25,000 nucleotides of DNA. Origin: Owenia fusiformis. Taxonomy: Eukaryota; Annelida; Polychaeta; Sabellida; Oweniidae. Below the pieces are notes generated by a model. It ran no database searches. It was not told the origin of the DNA and saw only the letters and a program-made list of their open reading frames with translations. Position numbers and translations under genes: made by a program. Shown here in pieces: positions 1-9,391 of the stretch (position 1 is its first letter; every line of letters begins with the position of its first letter). The stretch covers positions 1 through 25,000 of the forward strand of contig CAIIXF020000300.1 of assembly GCA_903813345.2 (NCBI GenBank), read 5' to 3'.

Positions 1-64
1 TATAAAAATAGTACTTTTTATCTAGATTAATCTTATTTCATGCATTGTGTCCTTATTTGGCCCT

Positions 65-211
65 AACCCATGTTCCAAACCAATTCAAAGACCCTCTAAA
101 TTATGTCAAAGACAACCCATGTTCCAAACCAATTCAAAGACCCTCTAAATTATGTCAAAGACAACCCATGTTCCAAAGCAATTTAAAGACTCTCTAGATT
201 ATGTCAAAGAC
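65..211. repeat. 49-bp tandem repeat, three copies
   Basis: Three head-to-tail copies of a 49-bp unit containing CCCATGTTCCAAACCAATTC. The CCC of successive units lies at 67, 116 and 165, exactly 49 bases apart. The first two copies are almost identical and the third has several substitutions (for example AAAGCAATTTAAAGAC). No coding capacity is seen; it is a young local duplication. Confidence 0.95.
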
Positions 212-870
212 CTGGTGCTGGCATATATTCTAAACATCATGCCTGGCACATGTATGATTGTTTACCTTTCAGTGCTTATAATTTCTTTTTGTTCATGCTT
301 TGTTCACTCAATTTCTCCCTAAAGTTTGAATGAAGTATCTGATTTTGTTGCATTTCTATATAATTTAAAGTGTTAACTTCATGCCAGTGGACTTTATTTT
401 AATATTTTTCAACTCTATTTGGCTGTAATTTGCCCGGTAATTTGTATTTTAAAACATGGCCACTTTGCAGTTTTTATTCACAGGTTGGAAAAACTACTTC
501 AATCCTGAATGATGGATTACATTCATGAAACAACCTCTTTAAATAATAAAAAAATTCTCAAGGTTTTACAACTTTAATACTTGTAACACATGTAAAAAAC
601 AAAGGGATTCTTTATTCAAATACAAGATTCTTTCAAAAAGCTCCCAAATGTTCATCCATTGATGTATTAAAGAAAATTTGATAAGACATGAGCTGATGAC
701 AATTTAGTGAGTTGATATCTTATATTGGCTCATTGACTTTTATAATGGTGTCAGGATTTGACGAATGTTAAGTAAACAACGAGCACACTGGCAAGATTAA
801 TCGTTGCCATGTTAATGCTGGTAATCAACAAGCACCAAATGTAGTTTGTTTGCACTAAAAATATATCACT
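212..870. other. AT-rich sequence without recognised feature
   Basis: I found no exon, RNA gene or clear transposon here. The stretch is AT-rich with short homopolymers. It could be intergenic or intronic; nothing in the sequence decides. Confidence 0.5.
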
Positions 871-874
871 CTTT

Positions 875-1250
875 TTCAAGGTAAAAAAAGGTCAAAAAGG
901 TATTTTTCAACTCTTTTTTTCAACATCATCTACATGTTCTCAACAGTTCAAATCCAACTATAGATTTGACCTTCAATGACATTCTCAAGGTCAAAAAAGA
1001 TTTGACCTTCAATGACATTCTCAAGTTTAAAAAGGTCTTTTTTCATCTTGCTTCAAATTGACTAATTTTTTTTCAAAATAATCTACAAGTTCTCAGAAGT
1101 TCAAATCTTAGATTTGACCTTCAATGATCTTTTCAGGGTCAAAAAGGTCTTTTTCTACTTGGTTCAAATTGACCAATCTATTTTTTTCAAAATCATCTAC
1201 AAGTTCTCAGAAATTCAAATCGGACTGAAGATTGAACTTATGATATTGTG
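875..1250. repeat. Diverged tandem repeat with GGTCAAAAA / TTTGACCTTCAATGA modules
   Basis: About three degenerate copies of a module of roughly 110-120 bp. Each carries a TTTTTCAA(C/A)ATCATCTACA segment, a GTTCTCA(A/G)A segment, an AGATTTGACCTTCAATGA segment and a GGTCAAAAA(A/G)GTC segment. The modules start near 915, 1068 and 1172. TTGACC and GGTCAA are reverse complements, so each unit can fold on itself. There is no coding signal. Confidence 0.7.
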
Positions 1251-1439
1251 AGCACCTAGGTGGTGACATTTTGTCAAGTTAATGCCTTAATGTCTCCAGA
1301 TTTATATTGCAAGTTCCAAAAGGTTATTGGAACAACTAGCTTATCTACATTAGTTAGATTTTTCAAAAATATAACTTCCCTATTACATATTTTATTTTTC
1401 AAGTTTGATTTATATCTGCATGACTGATTTACATAAATG

Positions 1440-2345
1440 ATAAAAAGGTGATGTCGTCATGTAAATGAAACACAAATCAAGGCAGTATCCATGTAAATGA
1501 AACACAGGTTAATGTAAGTAAAACACAAATCAAGGCAGTATCCATTCAAATGAAACACAAATCAATGTAAATGAAACACAAATCAGTGTAAATAAAACAC
1601 AAATCAAGGCAGTATCCATGTAAATGAAACACAAATCAAGGCAGTATCCATGTAAATGAAAAACAAATCAATGAAAATGAAACACAAATCAGTGTAAATG
1701 AAACACAAATCAAGGCAGTATCCATGTAAATGAAAAACAAATCAATGAAAATGAAACACAAATCAGTGTAAATAAAACACAAATCAAGGCAGTATCCATG
1801 TAAATGAAACACAAATCAACGAAGTATCCATTCAAATGAAATACAAATCATTCAATGAAAATGAAAAACAAATCAATGAGAATGAAACACAAATCAATGT
1901 AAATTAAACACAAATCAATGTAAATTAAACACAAATCAAGGCAGTATCCATGTAAATGAAACACAAATCAACGAAGTATCCATTCAAATGAAATACAAAT
2001 CATTCAATGAAAATGAAAAACAAATCAATGAGAATGAAACACAAATCAATGTAAATTAAACACAAATCAATGTAAATTAAACACAAATCAAGGCAGTGTC
2101 CGTGTAAATGAAATACAAATCATTCAATGTAAATGAAACACAAATCAAGTCAGTATCCATTCAAATGAAAAACAAATCGATGTAAATGAAACACAAATCA
2201 ATGTAAATTAAACACAAATAAAGGCAGTGTCCATGTAAATGAAACAGAAATCAAGGCATTATCCATTCAAATGAAACACAAATCAATGTAAATGAAACAC
2301 AAATCAAGGCAGTATTCATGTATATGAAACACAAATCAAGGCAGT
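1440..2345. repeat. Composite minisatellite, about 0.9 kb
   Basis: A long tandem array built from a roughly 20-bp core, ATGTAAATGAAACACAAATC, alternating irregularly with an AAGGCAGTATCCATGT spacer. Variants such as ATTCAAATGAAATACAAATC and GAAAATGAAAAACAAATCA recur in blocks. A block of about 150 bp containing AACGAAGTATCCATTCAAAT and two adjacent GTAAATTAAACACAAATCAA copies appears twice (around 1800-1940 and 1950-2090), so a higher-order unit was itself duplicated. The strand bias (A-rich on the + strand) is strong. It is not a CRISPR array, because spacers repeat and length varies. Confidence 0.95.
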
Positions 2346-2355
2346 TTCCATGTAT

Positions 2356-3525
2356 ACATGGGAGTATTCACTGTACAGTATATAGCAAACCTATCAAATT
2401 TACCATAAATTGGCATATCCATAGGGGGGGGGGTGCGGTGGATATTACAGTCTTTTGCGCATAGCAGTCAATAGCTATTGGACCACATTACTCAGGTCAA
2501 AGGTCATCTAGAAACCCTGTTGTCATATATTGAGAAACATGTGTTGTGGCTACAATACGAAAACCTCATATCTCATTAGTTCATATAAAATTCACAATTG
2601 ACCATACGCTTATTGTGCTATCAAAAGCCTTACAAACATCTATAAAATTAAATTTCTTTCAAATTTGTTTGGTATTCCCTCATGCTAACCAAACCTTATG
2701 CAGAAAGATCGCCAGTATTGTTATAACCAACAGGATTCTAATTATCATATTCAAAATTTAAGTAAAAAAATGTATAATTTGCATTCTACATGTACATGGA
2801 TAGTGATATTGGAACTTTTGTACGATAGCATTTCTCATTGAAATCCTTGTACGGCATATCCTTGTGTAGCCCAACTCAATTATCATTCTGAAATGTGACT
2901 GTTGTGTTTTAAATGGGGATGACATTACATTAATTAGCATTTTCTCATTTTGAATCTGGAATTGTTTTTTTTTCATTTGTATTCTACCACAAGGTGCACA
3001 TGTTAATTTTATGGCATAAAAAAATAAAAACTATTATTTACTTTAACATCTTTTGTTTCTAGGCTTATGTCAGGATGTTTAAATGTGATATCTTGTCTTG
3101 TTTGTGGTCAATTTTTTATTCTTTTACCTGTACTTAAAGTGTTCATCAGGGCATGATTGTTTCATCAGATTTCTTTAAATTCCATTGGCCTGCTTCACAT
3201 TTTGGCCTGCTTCACATTTTGGCCATTTTTGTGTAATATCGTGTGTCTCTTTTATATCTATCTATCATTCCATTCCTTGCTATTTCACTCTATTCCATTC
3301 CACTTCGCATTTAAATCTTTGACTGGCATGAGGTTTTATCCATGGGAAATCATTAATATTAATGTAAAGATGTTATGATAACAATCACCTGCATTTTTCT
3401 ATAATTAAGATGGTACAATTAAATCATAGATCATTTTCTACTTGTCATTGTCATGAGAAAAAATATCTACAAATGGTAATGCTATGATTGTCAGCCTATT
3501 TATGAAAGAAACTCTGTAGTATATT
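2356..3525. other. Unassigned AT-rich sequence
   Basis: No supported gene. A run of G residues lies near 2426-2435. Small frames on both strands lack splice sites, family motifs or biased composition and are treated as chance. Around 3190-3220 a short phrase (GGCCTGCTTCACATTTT) is duplicated in tandem. Confidence 0.5.
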
Positions 3526-3837
3526 AAAAAATGAAGTAATATTTTTGTGGATTGTGGTATGGACTGCCTTGTGTGGATGTTATGGACAGAATCAAAAAGG
3601 TCTAGAGTTACACAGAAGGTTTAATTGCTTTGTTGCGAAGCATTTTGAGCCTTTTGATGCGTTTTGAATTGTCATAATTTTTGAGATGTCAAAAAATGAA
3701 GTGATATTTTCTGTGGATTGTGGTTTGGACTGCCTTATTTGGAAGTTATGGACAGAATCAAAAAAGTCTAGAGTTACATGGCAGGCTTAATTGAGTCTTT
3801 TGATGTATTTTGAATTGTCATAATTTTTGAGATGTCA
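3526..3837. repeat. Two-copy tandem duplication, about 165 and 147 bp
   Basis: Copy 1 (3526-3690) and copy 2 (3691-3837) share the same order of segments: ATGAAGTRATATTTT, GTGGATTGTGGT, ATGGACAGAATCAAAAA, GTCTAGAGTTACA, TTTTGATG and TTTGAATTGTCATAATTTTT. Copy 2 lacks about 18 bp present in copy 1 (the segment around 3627-3650 with TTGCGAAGCATTTTG). There is no open frame across either copy. Confidence 0.9.
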
Positions 3838-5533
3838 AAGTCACAAGATCCTTCGCTTTGGTTTTGTGAAAAATGTTCTGCTTTGTAACATGTACGATTA
3901 TGACACAGTTCACCTTTTAGAATAAAGTTCAACAGGGTCAGAATATCATTTTAATATTGCTTGTATTTCCTAATTAATTGATAATAATGACTTGTGGAAT
4001 AGTTCAACAAGTTTTTGCTTGAAAAAATTCAATCTTTAGCAGTAGATGTGTTAATTAATGGAACTATTGTGAAACACAGGGTGGTGTCTTTACATGCATA
4101 ATTGCCAAAATTGTCTCGATTTTGAACTGCAACCTGCGCGTGGATAGGGTTCAAAAAGTTAAATAGAATTTTGTAAGCATTGATGATGTTTGCTATTGTT
4201 AAAGGAATTTATTGATCTTTGGTCAGGTGTGATGGAAGGTGAATGATGTGTTGTTTCCCCCCCCCTACCCTTTGTAAGACAAGGACACATAACAATTAAT
4301 CCCTCTCATAAAAAGTTGAATTTCCATTGTTACATATCATTTATGGGGTCTTTTACATGACCTAAGTTGAATTTCAATTGTTACATATTTGTGTTGTTGT
4401 CTTCCTTCTCCCCTTTGTTGGTTTTAGAAACATTACAGAAAACTTTTTTATTAAACCTCACACTGCCCTGATCCATAAAAAAAAAATCCAAAAAAACGTT
4501 TTTTACCTTGCTTACATCATATTACTTATAAAGTAAATATTATTATACCAGTTTGTCCCATGATTTTATTCAAATCAATGTGTCATAAAATGATCCTTGG
4601 TTTTGCCAAGGATGTGTTGAAGAATATCATGTTTTGACTCTCTTTAAATTACCGGTCATTTTCTCAGGGTCAGAGTTCCCTGTCTGCCGTATAATCTTAG
4701 GGAATCCGACCCTAAGGCATATGAACACATTGTTTATAATTGGATGCAATTGTTAGCTTTGTTATTTGAGATGCAACCCCTATGGTGAATTTGTGATAAC
4801 AATAGCAACTACCTTTAATAGTCAGGCACAAGATATTCGTTACCCCATAAATTTTATTTAAAAAACAACCCATATGAAAAGTTTGTTTTTATGTTTAAAA
4901 ATTGATGTAATATGCGGGTTGTTGAAATGATCTAAGTTTACTCATTTTTGCTACTAAAAGATGAAAAGAACTTTGGCAAATATAATTTACAGGAGAATGT
5001 ATTGACCATTAGGTTTATAATATACAGTAAATACAATTTGTAAATGGTTAATTCAATGGCATTTTGGCAGCCATATTCTTATGAAATGTAAATGGTATAT
5101 AGAACTAGTGTAATAATTATAACTTTCACTTTTTGGACATCCTCACCTGCCGTTCTAAAATGACAAAGGGCCAATCACTGACCATAACACGCAACAATGG
5201 ATGCTACTAATTTCCACAGACTCCATATCAACTTTCACACTTCTCTTGTGTTTTCTTAAACAAACGTCATCAGGTGAAAGTGAATTAGTTGCTTTACGAC
5301 CGTGAAATATCAATTTTATACCAAAATTGAAAAATCTAGCATGAAATGTTCTAATAATTATACCATTGCCACAAAGGAAGGGATTTCTGTGGTAGTTATG
5401 TTGTCTGGATGATAGGTTGGAGAATGATGAATGGGGCATTGCTTTTTCCTTCTGACCTTAATGGACAGTCCTGGATGGATGGACAATCAATATTTAAGAG
5501 CAGACAATGGTCAAAACAAAAATGGAAACATTT
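3838..5533. other. Unassigned sequence
   Basis: About 1.7 kb without a supported gene. A short local duplication of AAGTTGAATTTC(C/A)ATTGTTACATAT occurs at about 4313-4390. A 94-codon minus-strand frame at 5155-5439 shows no family motif, membrane segment or flanking splice structure and is not called. Confidence 0.5.
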
Positions 5534-5712
5534 CAGGCCCGTAGCCAGGATTTGCCAAGGGGGGATCAGTTTTCAAAAATTTCCAGGGGGGGTTCACATG
5601 GGGGGTTCACATTTGACAATTTTGGCCTGAATATGGCTAAAATCACTTGAGAAGTGCTCAAAATGGTGAAAAACTGCATGATTTTGAAAGAATTTTTGGC
5701 CAGGGGGGGGTT
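5534..5712 (+). mobile_element. GTAGCC-type inverted-repeat element, 3'-truncated copy
   Basis: Begins CAGGCCCGTAGCCAGG and runs through GGATTTGCCAAGGGGGG, G-rich tracts, TGGTGAAAAACTGCATGATT and AAGAATTTTTGGCCAGGGG. The reverse complement of the copy at 8250-8426 follows the same order of segments. This copy stops after the GGCCAGGGGGGGG tract and lacks the distal terminal repeat seen there. It looks like a non-autonomous element (MITE) with no coding capacity. Confidence 0.75.
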
Positions 5713-6229
5713 GGTGTTCATAATCCTGAGTACTGAGTAACTACAATATGAATAGCTACCTAATTCTTGAGCGCCATTGGTCCTTTGTTTTTATAAGTCA
5801 TGCTTTGCTGTTGGTCAGATATAAAACAATGTCAAAGTATTGTGACCTTGATGTAGATAAAAATGTCTAAGGCATAATACAATTGTTCCAACAGTGTGCT
5901 TTGACATATTGTAAATATTGTTTTGGATTTCTTTCAAAAAGGCAAATAGAATTCATTGTATTTGGTATGGGTATTGTTTACCTGAAATTTCAATAACGCT
6001 GTGCTACGGTAGTTTCAAACCTTAGCATTGCATACACTGGTATTTCACAATGAAATTTGTGAACTGTAGGCCTAAAAATATATGATGAAGAATCATAGCT
6101 ACAGATAATGAAGAATTGTGGACTAACTGACAAAAATAAAATATAAACATTTAATGCTTTGAAAATACTGGATATGAGAAATATGATATATTTAATTCAA
6201 ACTATTACAAGAGATTAAAAGAGTTTCAA
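5713..6229. other. Sequence upstream of the MGGKCC exon
   Basis: No repeat or exon recognised. In the frame of the downstream ORF there is a TAA stop at 6152-6154 and no ATG before 6230, so 6230 is the first possible start in that frame. No convincing TATA box is seen at a fixed distance; several AT-rich stretches (around 6135-6145) are uninformative. Confidence 0.5.
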
Positions 6230-6532
6230 ATGGGAGGAAAATGTTGTAAATCACAGGTGGAAGGCGGTGTTGAAGAAAGTACAGGGAACAAACATCAGGT
6301 CACTGAATCAGAAAAACAACCAGAATTAGAATCAAAATCAGATAAAAGTTCTGCTATAGAAACTAAAGAAAACAATCAGGACATACATCAGGACCCACAA
6401 CCAGAATTAAAATCAGAATCAGTTAAAAGCTCTGTTGTACAAAGTACAGAGAACATGAATAAGGTTAATACCGAATCAGATTCAGAACCAGAATCAGATT
6501 CAGATTCTGTGTTGTCAAGAAGCTTTTATTGA
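6230..6532 (+). CDS. Small acidic protein with N-terminal MGGKCC dual-lipidation signal
   Basis: A 100-residue protein of unrecognised family. Gly2 after the initiator Met with Lys4 and Ser8 fits an N-myristoylation signal, and Cys5-Cys6 directly behind it are typical palmitoylation sites, so I infer anchoring to the inner face of a membrane. The remainder is polar, rich in Glu, Ser, Lys and Gln, with no membrane helix and probably disordered. Residues around 30-48 and 61-79 form an internal repeat (QPELESKSDKSS against QPELKSESVKSS), and the C-terminal third is an acidic Ser/Asp/Glu run resembling casein kinase 2 substrates. The start is chosen because the lipidation motif requires it and because no upstream ATG is in frame. 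A consensus splice donor follows 18 bases after the TGA. Frame, composition and motif support a real gene, but there is no homology proof. Confidence 0.6.
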   Translation: MGGKCCKSQVEGGVEESTGNKHQVTESEKQPELESKSDKSSAIETKENNQDIHQDPQPELKSESVKSSVVQSTENMNKVNTESDSEPESDSDSVLSRSFY

Positions 6533-6547
6533 ACAAACATTTTGCAT

Positions 6548-6556
6548 ATGGTGAGT
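6548..6556 (+). other. Strong 5' splice site (ATG|GTGAGT)
   Basis: The sequence CATATG followed by GTGAGTGAG has a perfect intron side for a U1-type donor; the cut falls between 6550 and 6551. It lies 18 bases after the TGA of the MGGKCC frame. Read in that same frame, the codons after the TGA (ACA AAC ATT TTG CAT ATG) end exactly at the cut, giving phase 0. The two downstream terminal exons also need phase 0. The donor suggests this exon is spliced to one of them, either as 3' untranslated sequence or by a coding route. Confidence 0.6.
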
Positions 6557-6734
6557 GAGGTTTTCCGTTGATGAAATATGTGTTCAGTTTACAAAAGTGT
6601 TCCCATATTAATCAAAGTTGTTTATATTTTGCATAATATACACGTGCGTTCATCTTATTTAAGGCATTTTTCTCTTTGATGGAGTGTTCTTAAAATTGTT
6701 TCTATTTTTTACATGTGTTTTTTCCAGCTTATAA

Positions 6735-7370
6735 AAAGTGTTCCCAATATGTGTTCACCCAAAAGGTGTTCACCTAAAAAGTGTTCATCTAAAATTGTTC
6801 CCAATATGTGTTCATCTAAGCAGTGTTACCAATATGTGTTCATCTAAAAAGTGTTCCCAATATGTGTTCATCTAAAAAGTGTTCCCAATATGTGTTCATC
6901 TAAGCAGTGTTACCAATATGTGTTCATCTAAAAAGTGTTCCCAATATGTGTTCATCTAAAGAGTGTTCCCAATATGTGTTCACCTAAAAAGTGTTCCCCT
7001 AAAAAGTGTTCCCAATATGTGTTCATCTAAAAAGTGTTCCCAATATGTGTTCATCTAAGCATTGTTACCAATATGTGTTCATCTAAAAAGTGTTCCCAAT
7101 ATGTGTTCATCTAAAAAGTGTTCCCAATATGTGTTCATCTAAAGAGTGTTCCCAATATGTGTTCACCTAAAAAGTGTTCCCCTAAAAAGTGTTCCCAATA
7201 TGTGTTCATCTGAAAGGTGTTCATCTAAAAAGGGTTCCCAATATGTGTTCATCTGAAAAGTGTTTCCAATATGTGTTCATCTAAAAGGTGTTCCCAATAT
7301 GTGTTCATCTGAAAAGTGTTTCCAATATGTGTTCATCTAAAAAGTGTTCCCAATATGTGTACATTGAAAA
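6735..7370. repeat. 28-bp minisatellite made of two related half-units
   Basis: About 20 copies of a 28-bp unit composed of GTGTTCCCAATAT (13 bp) and GTGTTCATCTAAAAA (15 bp); both halves start GTGTTC, so the unit is an old dimer. A higher-order block with the variants AAGCAGTGTTACC, AAAGAGTGTTCCC and CACCTAAAAAGTGTTCCCC recurs (about 6885-7010 and 7055-7190). Reverse-complemented, the unit reads AGATGAACAC and GGGAACAC, resembling the CTAATCTGAACAC phrase of nearby transposon remnants. It sits in the probable intron between the MGGKCC exon and the first terminal exon. Confidence 0.95.
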
Positions 7371-7384
7371 AATTTCAGATTATA

Positions 7385-7535
7385 ATACACATTGCACATA
7401 TGAACACTTTCTCTAATCTGAACACTTTCTCACAGTCCATTTTAATCACCCATTGACTCCCTTGTCAAGGAAACCTTGAACTGTGAACACCTGGCTATTG
7501 CAAACACTTTTGGCAGGTTCAAGTGGTGTTCATAA
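7385..7535. mobile_element. Remnant related to the CAGTAAAACCTGT MITE family
   Basis: Contains ATGAACACTTTCTCTAATCTGAACACTTTCTC followed by later GTGAACACCTGG and GGTGTTCATAATGG phrases. The CTCTAATCTGAACAC motif is shared with the elements at 10581-10758 and 22649-22818. No intact terminal repeats are visible, so this is a decayed or internal fragment adjoining the minisatellite. Confidence 0.45.
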
Positions 7536-7585
7536 TGGAAAGGTTTTACATGTTTCTCAATATGCCAATCTTCTTTTTATTGCAG

Positions 7586-7732
7586 ACCCTTCTCAACCAT
7601 AACCATGAGTTTGGTTATTACATCAGTGTAATTACTGCGGCAGTCAGCGCACTTGGGATGGCCATATGGGCCTACGCCATCTCTGGAGGATCAAGAACGA
7701 ATATCATTAAATTCATCAGAAATCAAAAATAG
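7586..7732 (+). CDS. Alternative terminal exon A: single membrane helix and stop
   Basis: Coding starts after a good acceptor (pyrimidine-rich tract ending ATTGCAG at 7585) with ACC CTT CTC AAC in phase 0 and ends with TAG at 7730-7732, giving 48 residues. The segment opens TLLN, then an uncharged stretch of about 22 residues (from ISVITAAVSALGM to WAYAIS, roughly residues 13-33) that fits one membrane-spanning helix, then GGS and a basic tail (R, K, K-F-I-R, ending NQK), so the tail is probably cytoplasmic. It aligns without gaps to the exon at 9496. The protein family is not recognised; a last helix of a multi-pass protein is possible. The open frame extends upstream to an ATG at 7523, but the acceptor and the similarity to exon B both place the exon start at 7586. 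Confidence 0.65.
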   Translation, partial: TLLNHNHEFGYYISVITAAVSALGMAIWAYAISGGSRTNIIKFIRNQK

Positions 7733-7743
7733 TCTCTGAGAAA

Positions 7744-7749
7744 AATAAA
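7744..7749 (+). terminator. Candidate polyadenylation signal AATAAA
   Basis: AATAAA begins 12 bases after the TAG of exon A. Its closeness to the stop codon would make a very short 3' untranslated region; a second AATAAA lies near 7960. Either could end transcripts using exon A. Confidence 0.35.
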
Positions 7750-8225
7750 CTGAATTGGATGACAATTTCAAAAGTAATGTTCAAATGCATGGTGAATCTT
7801 GTCAAAAGTGAAATTCCATTTACAGTGAACAAGGACAATGCAATTTTGGGCTTAAAATTAGCGTAGATCATTTTCAAATTTCATTTTTAAAAGATGTCCA
7901 AACTTATTAAACAAGCTTAACTAAAATGTATATGGGCCTAAGGCCTTAAATATATGAAATAAATACTATACTATTAATTAGTTTTCTTCATTCAGACATT
8001 TTAAAGATAGATTTTGCATTCATGGGCATCTTTATAGGTCTGCCTTGGACATTGTAGCATAAATTTCAAGTCACACTACTTTATTATTTTGTTACCAGAC
8101 TTTGAATGTCTTCTATTTAGGTAATATTTCGAAGCACAGTGAATGCATCTAATTGGTGTTAGAGATCCTTAATAATGTCTTGGATGCACCTATTAATTGT
8201 AGAAAATGCATGTTGTTTAACAGGT
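7750..8225. other. Unassigned sequence after exon A
   Basis: No gene or clear repeat. If exons A and B are alternative, this is intronic for transcripts that use exon B and 3' flanking sequence for those that use exon A. Confidence 0.45.
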
Positions 8226-8466
8226 TTAATATGCACTCTTATGGTCTAACAGGCCTGTAGCCAGGGGGGTCAAATGGGTTTGAGCGACCCCCTCCCCAGC
8301 CAGAAATTCTTACAAAAACATGCATTTTCACCATTCTGGGTGATTTTGGCCATTTTTGTCAAAAGTGACCCCCTTGGAATTTTCCAAAAAGTGAACCCCC
8401 CTTGGCAAATCCTAGCTAAGGGCCTGTCTAATATGCACTCTTATAGTCTAATATGCACTCTTATGT
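8226..8466. repeat. 20-bp tandem repeat (TAATATGCACTCTTATGGTC) interrupted by a MITE
   Basis: One unit lies left of the element at 8250-8426 and two lie right of it. Removing the element and one TCTAA restores a continuous three-unit array, so the insertion came after the array formed. Confidence 0.85.
8250..8426 (-). mobile_element. GTAGCC-type MITE with terminal inverted repeats and 5-bp TSD
   Basis: A 177-bp element. The left end is CAGGCCTGTAGCCAGG; the right end, reverse-complemented, is CAGGCCCTTAGCTAGG (12 of 16 match). TCTAA directly flanks both sides (8245-8249 and 8427-8431) as a target-site duplication. The interior has GACCCCC tracts and GCATTTTCACCATTCTGGGTG, matching the reverse complement of the element at 5534 and of the fragment at 13197. 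No transposase is encoded, so it is non-autonomous. The superfamily is uncertain. Confidence 0.8.
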
Positions 8467-8725
8467 AATAGATCACATCTTTGTTTCTTTTCTTCAGCAT
8501 GATGATGGGAGTTAGGGGACCGTTTTAGGATTATGGAAAATAATTGGTGATTTTTTTTCCAGATAGTTTTAGCACAAGCACCCAATTGTATTCTCGCATG
8601 ATGACCTTGATTTTTGGTATTTAGAATGTGCACAATATATGTAGTCTTGTCCCAAGCTCTTCTTTTAACATTCACTACACCCCAGGTAAAGTAGAGGGGA
8701 ATGCCAGACTTGTTGCAAGACTAAA
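8467..8725. other. Unassigned sequence
   Basis: About 260 bp between the interrupted 20-bp array and the 74-bp satellite. I see no exon or repeat. Confidence 0.5.
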
Positions 8726-9391
8726 TAGTAAATCCTGTGTATTTGGAACATCCTTGGTTCTTGGACTCTTATAGGTGTTCCACTTATAAAGGTGTTATGC
8801 AGTAAAATCTGTGTATGTGGAACACCCTTGGTTCTTGGACTCTGAAAGGTGTTCCACTTACAAAGATGTTCTACAGTAAAATCTGTGTATGTGGAACACC
8901 CTTGGTTCTTGGACTCTGAAAGGTGTTCCACTTACAAAGATGTTCTACAGTGAAATCTGTGTATGTGGAACACCCTTGGATCTTGGACCCTTAAAGGTGT
9001 TCCACTTACAAAGATGTTCTACAGTAAAATCTGTGTATGTGGAACACCCTTGGTTCTTGGACTCTGAAAGGTGTTCCACTTACAAAGATGTTCTACAGTA
9101 AAATCTGTGTATGTGGAACACCCTTGGTTCTTGGACTCTGAAATGTGTTCCACTTACAAATATATTCTACAGTAAAACTTGTGTATGTGGAACACCCTTG
9201 GTTCTTGGACTCTGAAATGTGTTCCACTTACAAATATATTCTACAGTAAAACTTGTGTAAGTAGAACACTCTTGGTTCTTGGACTCTTAAAGGTGTTCCA
9301 CTTACAAAGATGTTCTACAGTAAAACATTTGTATGTGGAACACCATTGGTTCTTGGACTCTTAAAGGTGTTCCACTTACAAAGATGCTCTA
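8726..9391. repeat. 74-bp satellite, nine units, each with an inverted repeat
   Basis: Units begin at CAGTAAA or a variant at 8726, 8800, 8874, 8948, 9022, 9096, 9170, 9244 and 9318, with a tenth start at 9392; the spacing is exactly 74 bp throughout. Each unit carries TGTATGTGGAACACC and, about 20 bp later, GGTGTTCCACTTACA, which are reverse complements apart from one base, so each unit can form a hairpin with a 15-bp stem. The unit start CAGTAAAACCTGT equals the terminal repeat of the MITE at 10581. Open frames through the array on both strands are repeat artefacts. Confidence 0.97.

Noticed and set aside
1440-2345. Possible CRISPR array
   Set aside because: Units are contiguous or separated by repeated spacers of irregular length, in eukaryotic DNA with no cas genes; it is a minisatellite.
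5155-5439. 94-codon open frame on the minus strand
   Set aside because: No recognisable motif, membrane segment or splice partners; length is within chance expectation for this much DNA.
7523-7585. Upstream extension of exon A to an in-frame ATG at 7523
   Set aside because: A good acceptor ends at 7585, and the similarity to exon B starts exactly there; the upstream part reads as the pyrimidine-rich end of an intron.
7586-7732. Last helix of a tetraspanin
   Set aside because: The hydrophobic pattern with ALGM followed by a basic tail is vaguely similar, but no CCG loop exon or other helices are visible and exon B does not share that resemblance.
8665-9364. Several open frames with repeated peptide phrases on both strands
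   Set aside because: They are translations of the 74-bp satellite. The period is not a multiple of three, so no single frame continues, and the sequence is explained by the hairpin unit.
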